Shown here in pieces: positions 57,846-64,000 of a stretch of DNA of 64,000 nt (its first letter is position 1; the number at the start of each line of letters is the position of its first letter). The translations under genes and the position numbers were made by a program. A model generated the notes under the pieces. That model saw only the letters and a program-made list of their open reading frames with translations, had not been told where the DNA came from and did not search any database. Source of the stretch: Deinococcus taeanensis (GTDB lineage: Bacteria; Deinococcota; Deinococci; Deinococcales; Deinococcaceae); contig NZ_CP083455.1 in NCBI RefSeq assembly GCF_020229735.1, positions 1,143,001 through 1,207,000 of the forward strand. The letters are read 5' to 3'.

Positions 57846-58721
57846 TCAGCGGCCACGGGCGCCCGGTCCCGCCGTGCAGGGGGCCGGCGCTCCGGCCGGG
57901 CACACGGCCGCGAGGGCCCGGTAGAACGTCACCAGCCGCTCCGCAACGCCCGGCGTGAACCGGTTGCCGCCGAGGTGCGGGCCACTGAGCTGCATCAGCC
58001 CCCCCAGGCCGGGAAGCGCCGCCTGACTGTACAGCGCCTCGCCGTTCAGCCCGAACGGCACCGTCCGGTCATCCCGGCTTCCCACCACCAGCAGCGGCAG
58101 CGTACCCGCGTGCGCCACCAGCCAGCGGGGGTTGAGGTCCGCTTCAGGGGCCGACACGCGGTTGTACGCTTCCTCAATCTCCTGCCGGCGCGACGCCGCG
58201 GACCGGTACGCAAGGTCCACGTCCACCCACGCGTCAATCAGGGCCACGCCCTCCACCGGGTACGGCGCGCCGGGCAGGGCGCTGCGCAGGGCCATCAGCC
58301 CGCCCATGCTGAGTCCCAGGGCGTAGGTGTGTCCGTTCCACATGAACTGCCGCGTGGCCGTGGCGTGCGTGACCCCCAGCGCGGTCAGGTCGGCCGGGCT
58401 GCCCCACGTGCTCGGGCCACCGTCGCTCGACAGCAGCACCGCGAACCCGGCGCGCAGCAACGCGTCGGTCAGGACGCTCGCCTGCGGACTTGCGCGCAGG
58501 TGCTCGGGCGTCTGCCCACGCGGGTGAGACACCACGACCAGCCCGCACCCCGCGCCGCTGCATGAGGGCGGCACGCGCAGCAGGGAGGCGGCGCGGCCGG
58601 CCCCCACCGGGACCCAGCCGCGCCGCGCGGTCGCCGCCGCGTCGGTGGCGGCGGGCGGCACGATCAACGCCCCGGCAGTTACGCTCAGCAGGCACAGGAG
58701 AAGCATCAGGACTCGGTTCAC
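57846..58721 (-). CDS. Secreted alpha/beta hydrolase
   Basis: 291 residues with a signal peptide (LMLLLCLLSVTAGALIV). ALGLSMGGLMALRSALP near 155 is the nucleophile elbow. VVSHPRGQTPEHLRASPQA suggests a small lid, and VVGSRDDRTVPFGLNGE near 230 holds the acid. The putative base is in SGPHLGGN near 256. Family is a prolyl/dienelactone-like hydrolase; substrate unknown. TAGAGT lies 8 nt before the GTG at 58721 (leaderless). Single unit, downstream of the acyltransferase by 82 nt. Confidence 0.82.
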   Translation of the reverse strand: MNRVLMLLLCLLSVTAGALIVPPAATDAAATARRGWVPVGAGRAASLLRVPPSCSGAGCGLVVVSHPRGQTPEHLRASPQASVLTDALLRAGFAVLLSSDGGPSTWGSPADLTALGVTHATATRQFMWNGHTYALGLSMGGLMALRSALPGAPYPVEGVALIDAWVDVDLAYRSAASRRQEIEEAYNRVSAPEADLNPRWLVAHAGTLPLLVVGSRDDRTVPFGLNGEALYSQAALPGLGGLMQLSGPHLGGNRFTPGVAERLVTFYRALAAVCPAGAPAPCTAGPGARGR

Positions 58722-58803
58722 CGGGCGGCACTCTAGCGTGTGCGCCATCACGGGCGTCTGAGCGCCCCCGCCGTGAAGCCCCGCCGGTCCCTGCCGCATC
58801 AGA

Positions 58804-59901
58804 TCAGCGGCCGAACACCAGGGTGCTCAGGCGCGTGTTCAGCAGCGCCCGCCCCAGCAGCGCCGGGAGGCCCAGCGCCAGCAGGAAGTACCCGACCATT
58901 GTCAGGGCCACCTGCCACGGCGGACCCTGCGGCGCGTCCCAGCGTTCCAGCGCCTGAAGCAGCGCCGGGTGAATCAGGTACACCTGCAGGCTCACGGTGC
59001 CCAGGAGCGCCACGGTGAGCCGCACGGCCGAGGCGCTGCTCTGCACGCGGAACGCCACGCCCAGCAGGGTCAGGGCCATCAGGCTGGTGTACGTCCACGA
59101 CAGACCTGAGTACACGAGGGGCGTCACGGGCGTTCCACGCACGTACGCCAGTGCCTGCGGCAGGTACAGGCCGTACACCAGGGCGAGCAGCGGCAGCAGC
59201 AGCCAGCGCCGGCGCCGCCACCACGCCGGAAATTCATCCAGGCGTGCGCCCACCGCGACGCCCAGCGTGATGGGCAGCATGTACCACAGCACCGTACTGG
59301 CCGGGAAGGGCAGCTTCAGCACCTCACGGTTCAGCAGGTACAGTCCCAGCTGGAGCGCCAGGCCCAGCAGCAGCGCCGCCGTGATGCCCGGGCGCCGCCG
59401 GGCCAGCGGCAGCATCAGCGGCAGCACCATGTAGACCTCCAGCGCCACGAGCAGGAAGTACAGGTGGTAGCTGGCCTTGCCGTACAGCAGCCAGTCCCGC
59501 CAGCGCTCAGGGTCAGTCAGGGATGACGGGTCCCGCTGCCCGGTCCACACGTACCACAGGATGTACAGGACGCTCCACAGCAGGTAGGGCCACGCGCCGC
59601 GCGTCAGGCGCCGCCACGCGTAGCGGCCCGGTTCGAAGCGCCGCAGCAGGCTGCGCGTGAGCACCACGGCCGACAGAAACACGAACGCCGGCACCGCGAA
59701 GTGCAGCGTGCGGTTGAGCAGCAGCGTCACAAGGTGGGCGGTGGAGGCCGGATCCAGGTACCGCAGCATCACTCCGGTCGAGTGATGGGCGACCACCTCG
59801 ATGATGGTCAGGCCGCGGAACATGTCGATGGCGGTCAGATTGTCGGCGCGCGCCGCGCGCGGGGGCGGGGCGGCGGGTGAGGCAGGGGGAACGTCCGTCA
59901 C
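58804..59901 (-). CDS. Membrane acyltransferase (AT3 family)
   Basis: 365 residues, ten or so membrane helices. [23 protein letters not shown] near 21 has the family R and H residues, and [21 protein letters not shown] near 66 is the AT3 hallmark. These proteins O-acylate surface sugars, glycans or lipids using acyl-CoA. The start GTG (VTDVPPA) at 59901 leads into a Pro/Ala-rich cytoplasmic tail. Downstream of tyrA by 47 nt, same strand. The acceptor is unknown. Confidence 0.88.
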   Translation of the reverse strand: MTDVPPASPAAPPPRAARADNLTAIDMFRGLTIIEVVAHHSTGVMLRYLDPASTAHLVTLLLNRTLHFAVPAFVFLSAVVLTRSLLRRFEPGRYAWRRLTRGAWPYLLWSVLYILWYVWTGQRDPSSLTDPERWRDWLLYGKASYHLYFLLVALEVYMVLPLMLPLARRRPGITAALLLGLALQLGLYLLNREVLKLPFPASTVLWYMLPITLGVAVGARLDEFPAWWRRRRWLLLPLLALVYGLYLPQALAYVRGTPVTPLVYSGLSWTYTSLMALTLLGVAFRVQSSASAVRLTVALLGTVSLQVYLIHPALLQALERWDAPQGPPWQVALTMVGYFLLALGLPALLGRALLNTRLSTLVFGR

Positions 59902-59948
59902 AACCTCCCCACCCTACCCCGCCTGGGCAACGGCGGGGTGAATGCCGG

Positions 59949-61064
59949 TCAGGTGCGCCCACGCACTTCAAACCCCGCGTCCTGCAGAATCGAGGCGGCG
60001 CTCGCCACGTCCTCCGGCGTTTCCAGACCCAGGCGGATCGCGCCGCCCTCCTCACGAATGGCGAGCACCTCAATATCCTTGATATTCACACCCGCCGCGC
60101 CGAGGGCCTGCGTGACCGCCCCGATCTGGTTGGGCCGGTCCGGCACCGCCACCACGAGGTCATGCCGCTGCGGCAGCAGGCTGCGCTTCACGATGGGCAG
60201 GCTGTCGCGCGTGCGTTTGCCCTCGTGTGCGGCGGCCAGCAGTTCCTCCGGTTCATCCAGGTCTGCTTCCAGACGTTCCAGCTGACGGCGGAACCGCGTC
60301 AGCGCTTCACGCAGGGCTTCCTTGTTCTCAACGACCATGTCCCGGCTCATGCGCGGATCACCGCTGGCCACGCGCGTCAGGTCCCGGAACCCCCCTGCGG
60401 CCAGCAGGCTGAGGCGCTCGTCGCGCGCCACCATGTGCGTCAGCGCCAGGCTGGCCAGATAGGGCAGGTGACTGACCGTGGCCACCAGGGCGTCATGTGC
60501 GTCCGGGGGCATCACCACCGGCGCCGCGCCCAGCTGTTCCACAAGCGTCCGCGCGCGGCTCAGGGCCGTGAGGGGAGTGTGGTCGGTGGGCGTCAGGACC
60601 CACACGGCGTTTTCCAGCAGGGCCGCGCGGGCGTGCGTGACCCCGCCGCGCTCGCTGCCCGCCATGGGATGCCCGGCCACGAAGTGCCGCACACCCAGCC
60701 GCTCCATTTCCGCCGCAATGCCACTTTTCACGCTGCCCACGTCCGTCACGAGCGCCTGCGCGTTCAGGAACGGCGCCAGGTCCCGCGCCAGGGGCGCCAG
60801 GGCCCGCATGGGCGCGGCCAGCACCACCAGGTCAGCGCCGCGCAGCCACTCGCCCGGCGCGGCCCGCACCTCATCCACCACGCCCAGCGCCTCCGCTTCC
60901 CGCAGCACGTCCGGACTGGCGTCCAGGCCGATCACGCGCCTCGCCAGGAACCGTTGCCGCAGGCCCAGCGCCACACTCCCCCCGATCAGACCCACGCCAG
61001 CCACGACCGCCGTGCCGAACAGAGGAGAGGGGGCCACGCTCGCCGCACCGGACTCGGAACTCAT
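59949..61064 (-). CDS. tyrA: Prephenate dehydrogenase with ACT domain
   Basis: 371 residues. Oxidatively decarboxylates prephenate to 4-hydroxyphenylpyruvate for tyrosine. The NAD site is [17 protein letters not shown] near 20, then [15 protein letters not shown] and [15 protein letters not shown] (active-site His) near 128. The ACT domain at 295-371 ([35 protein letters not shown]) would bind tyrosine for feedback control. The ATG at 61064 follows TAGCCT by 7 nt. Divergent from the TSUP permease. Confidence 0.93.
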   Translation of the reverse strand: MSSESGAASVAPSPLFGTAVVAGVGLIGGSVALGLRQRFLARRVIGLDASPDVLREAEALGVVDEVRAAPGEWLRGADLVVLAAPMRALAPLARDLAPFLNAQALVTDVGSVKSGIAAEMERLGVRHFVAGHPMAGSERGGVTHARAALLENAVWVLTPTDHTPLTALSRARTLVEQLGAAPVVMPPDAHDALVATVSHLPYLASLALTHMVARDERLSLLAAGGFRDLTRVASGDPRMSRDMVVENKEALREALTRFRRQLERLEADLDEPEELLAAAHEGKRTRDSLPIVKRSLLPQRHDLVVAVPDRPNQIGAVTQALGAAGVNIKDIEVLAIREEGGAIRLGLETPEDVASAASILQDAGFEVRGRT

Positions 61065-61175
61065 GACGCGGAGGCTAGCATGCACGTCCCGCCGCGGCGC
61101 GCGCCCGTGCAGACGGCCCCGCGCTGTCTGCTGCTCGCGGACGCCCCGCCCGGGGCGGGCAGTACAGTTGCACCC

Positions 61176-61928
<753 letters not shown>

Positions 61929-62126
61929 CGCCCGGTCGGCGCTGCACGGCATGGGGTCGGCGTGCAGGCCGCGCCGGGCCGCTGCAGGGAACGGTTCTGT
62001 CCGCTACACAGTAGGCCCTGACAGTTTCCTTTCAGAACGCGGATTTGCTGTTCAGATAGCGGGTGGAACCCCATGAAGGCGATTGCATTACAGAAAGAGA
62101 AGTGAAGAACACACTAATACAAGGGT

Positions 62127-62969
62127 ATGATTGCCGTTCTTACCGACTCCACCTGTGATCTGCACCCGGACAGTGCGCAGCAGATGGGCATTCGCGTTGT
62201 CCCCCTGCAGGTCAACATGCAGGAACGCACCATGCTCGACTGGCTGGAAATCGACCCGGACGCCGTGTACGACCACATGCGCACTGGGGGCGCTGCCACC
62301 ACCGCGCCCGTCTCGGTCAGCGCGTTCGCCGAACAGTACCGCGAACTCCTGAAAACGCACGACGCCGTCTTAAGCCTCCACCTGTCCGGCAAGCTGTCTG
62401 AAACGGTGCGGAACGCCCAGGAAGCCGCGCAGGCCCTGGGCGAGACCAGCCGCATTCACGTGCTCGACACCGAGGTGGCCGGCGGTCCCCTGGCCGAACT
62501 TGCCATGGTGGCGCGCACCCACCTGAACAGCAGCGAAGATCTTCAGGGCGCCGCGAAAGCCGTGCTGGATGCCCGGGACCGCATGTACTCCGAAATGTCG
62601 GTGGCCAGCCTGGAGTACCTGCGCCGCAGTGGCCGGATCGGGCGGGCCCAGGCGCTGCTGGGCAACATGCTGAGCCTGCGGCCCATCCTCGCCTTCGACC
62701 ACGGCGAACTGAAAGCCACGCGCCGCGTGAAGGTGGACCAGGCCGCCGCGGACATGCTCGACAGCATCAAGGGCCGCCTGGGGAACGCGCCGGTGAGCGT
62801 CACGATCATGCACGCCGGGCGCGACACGGCCCGGATCAATGCGCTGCGCAGCGCCATGGCCGCCAGCGGCTTGAACGTGCAGCGCGGCCGCGTGCAGCTG
62901 ATGGGGCCCGTGATCGGCGCGCACGTCGGGCCGGGCACGTACGGCTTTACGGCGCTGCCCCTCGCCTGA
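62127..62969 (+). CDS. DegV family fatty-acid-binding protein
   Basis: 280 residues. IAVLTDSTCDLHPDSAQQMG at the start and VVPLQVNMQ near 27 are the DegV signature; LSLHLSGKLSETVRNAQEAA near 82 has the Ser that holds the acyl carboxyl. RMYSEMSVASLEYLRRSGRIGRAQALLGNMLSLRPIL near 150 is the second half. In Gram-positives, DegV (FakB) proteins present fatty acids to FakA kinase; no FakA is in the window. TAATAC lies 6 nt before the ATG. Confidence 0.93.
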   Translation: MIAVLTDSTCDLHPDSAQQMGIRVVPLQVNMQERTMLDWLEIDPDAVYDHMRTGGAATTAPVSVSAFAEQYRELLKTHDAVLSLHLSGKLSETVRNAQEAAQALGETSRIHVLDTEVAGGPLAELAMVARTHLNSSEDLQGAAKAVLDARDRMYSEMSVASLEYLRRSGRIGRAQALLGNMLSLRPILAFDHGELKATRRVKVDQAAADMLDSIKGRLGNAPVSVTIMHAGRDTARINALRSAMAASGLNVQRGRVQLMGPVIGAHVGPGTYGFTALPLA

Positions 62970-62987
62970 GGCGAGGGCAGACAGAGC

Positions 62988-63020
62988 AGGAGGGGGCCGC
63001 GAGATACGCAGCCCCCTCCT
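62988..63020. terminator. Hairpin terminator between convergent genes
   Basis: AGGAGGGGGC / GCCCCCTCCT (10 bp) with a 13-nt loop. It lies between the DegV stop and the convergent permease stop and can act for both. Confidence 0.65.
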
Positions 63021-63030
63021 TGCAGCGGTC

Positions 63031-64000
63031 CTACTGCGTGCTGCGCGGGTCCAGCACGTCCCGCAGGCCGTCACCCAGCAGGTTGAAGCCCAGCACCGTC
63101 AGGAAGATCGCCAGGCCCGGGAACACCATCGTCCACGGCGCGTCAATGTAGTACTGGCGGCTGTCGCTGATCATCGTGCCCCACTCCGGCAGAGGGGGCT
63201 GCGCCCCAATGCCAAGGAATCCCAGGGCCGCCACCTCAATGGTGGCCGTGGCGATGCTCAGCGCGCCCTGCACGATCAGTGGTGACAGGCTGTTGGGGAG
63301 CACGTGCCGGAAGATCATACGGGTCTGCGAGGCGCCCAGCGCACCCGCCGCCTGCACGAACTCCCGTTCCCTCACGGAAAGCACCACCCCGCGCGCCAGG
63401 CGCAGGTACACCGGCACCTGCACCAGCGACACGGCCAGCATCGCGGTCACCAGCTGCGGGCTGTTCAGCGCGAACAGGCGGTCAAGGCCGGCGATCAGGA
63501 GGGGAGGGTCACTGGTGCTGAAGATGCTGGCAAATCCGATGGCCAGCAGGATGCTCGGAAAGGCCAGCATCACGTCCGTCAGGTACCCCAGGACGCTGTC
63601 CAGCCACCCGCCGTAATACCCGGCCAGCAGGCCTAGCAGCGTGCCGAGCACGAGCGCCAGGATGGTGCTCACCACGCCGACTTTCAGACTGATCCGCGTG
63701 CCGTGCAGCACGCGCGTCATAACGTCCCGGCCCAGGTTGTCCGTTCCAAACGGTGCGGCCCAGGCATTCACCTTGCCGCTGACCGGATCGGTGTAGGTTT
63801 CCGCCACGTCCTTGTTCCACAGGGCCGTCACGCTGGGCGGCTTCAGGGTCAGGCGGTAGTTGCGGTCAGTGGTGGGATCGTACGGCTTCAGGACGCTGGC
63901 CAGCACTGCCAGCAGCACGAACGCGAGGACAATCACTGCGCCGACCTTGCCGGGCGTGCTGCGCCGGAACCGGCGCCAGAAGATACTGTCCTGCTTTCGT
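63031..64000 (-). CDS. Dipeptide/oligopeptide ABC permease, DppC/OppC type (partial, 5' end outside window)
   Basis: The frame is open to the right window edge, so the start lies beyond it; at least 322 residues are seen. The edge reads KQDSIFWRRFRRSTPGKVGA, a basic N-terminus typical of OppC, then the first helix (VLAFVLLAVLASVL). PFGTDNLGRDVMTRVLHGTRISLKVG is the family signature, and REFVQAAGALGASQTRMIFRHVLP is the cytoplasmic loop that contacts the ATPase. It ends LGDGLRDVLDPR. It imports peptides or nickel, and the other subunits must be outside the window. Confidence 0.9.
   Translation of the reverse strand, partial: RKQDSIFWRRFRRSTPGKVGAVIVLAFVLLAVLASVLKPYDPTTDRNYRLTLKPPSVTALWNKDVAETYTDPVSGKVNAWAAPFGTDNLGRDVMTRVLHGTRISLKVGVVSTILALVLGTLLGLLAGYYGGWLDSVLGYLTDVMLAFPSILLAIGFASIFSTSDPPLLIAGLDRLFALNSPQLVTAMLAVSLVQVPVYLRLARGVVLSVREREFVQAAGALGASQTRMIFRHVLPNSLSPLIVQGALSIATATIEVAALGFLGIGAQPPLPEWGTMISDSRQYYIDAPWTMVFPGLAIFLTVLGFNLLGDGLRDVLDPRSTQ

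Noticed and set aside
59877..61175. A long N-terminal extension of the TSUP permease
   Set aside because: It would run antisense through tyrA. The real start is the GTG at 61176, 7 nt after TACAGT.

Overview
The window is high-GC bacterial chromosome that reads as Deinococcus. Three lines of evidence agree. First, the protein set fits: LysW-type lysine biosynthesis proteins (LysJ-like and LysZ-like), a type 2 PyrF, a class I ketol-acid reductoisomerase and a VanW protein. Second, many genes start 6-9 nt downstream of a TANNNT -10 box with no Shine-Dalgarno sequence, which is the leaderless layout described for Deinococcus. Third, genes are dense and carry many 4-nt ATGA/GTGA overlaps. I saw no tRNA, rRNA, CRISPR array, prophage or insertion sequence. 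The genus call is inference; no species is assigned.

Layout. 1-3830: a sugar ABC transporter (two permeases, one cut by the window edge, and a binding protein) under a DeoR-family regulator, then an FKBP isomerase. 3990-7570: signal peptidase I, two small secreted proteins and a fused VOC-dioxygenase/hydrolase. 7657-12358 (minus): an envelope operon with a small membrane protein, a class A penicillin-binding protein, a frameshifted vWA protein and a four-helix membrane protein. 12514-19648: metabolic genes (class V aminotransferase, PyrF, DUF1028, Rrf2 regulator, cell-wall amidase, MalQ, cobalamin adenosyltransferase). 19717-25602: a YgiB/YgiC-like lipoprotein/amide-ligase module behind a MocR regulator, divergent from a four-gene operon of overlapping genes (GNAT, DJ-1, PPOX, EamA). 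25775-32630: LysJ, VanW, and an ilvBNC operon with a leader-peptide attenuator. 32711-42746: PfkB kinase and KsgA on minus; TPR, Nnr, DUF4388, a PlsY-acyl-ACP-reductase-like fusion, a phospholipase D protein, IspH and DUF1294 on plus. 42791-43939: LysZ and a small protein. 44485-50311 (minus): methyltransferase, polysaccharide deacetylase, glycolipid glycosyltransferase, LptF/G permease, FabZ, MreB and a small membrane protein. 50400-53356: acyl-CoA dehydrogenase and an ion channel. 53379-61064 (minus): a degenerate deacetylase, an esterase, HolA overlapping a protein kinase, a secreted hydrolase, a membrane acyltransferase and TyrA. 61176-64000: a TSUP transporter, DegV and a cut OppC-type permease.

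How the genes work together. Branched-chain amino acid synthesis (ilvB, ilvN, ilvC) is one operon controlled by a 17-residue leader rich in Val/Ile/Leu, followed by a classic terminator. Lysine/arginine synthesis is represented by two enzymes 16 kb apart. Envelope biogenesis recurs: PBP operon, amidase, VanW, LptF/G, a diglucosyl-diacylglycerol-type glycosyltransferase, deacetylase, FabZ and MreB. The most notable local features are the ilv attenuator, the YgiB-small protein-YgiC cluster, two domain fusions, a frameshift in a G5 tract, and three upstream mini-ORFs whose stop codons overlap the start of the next gene.
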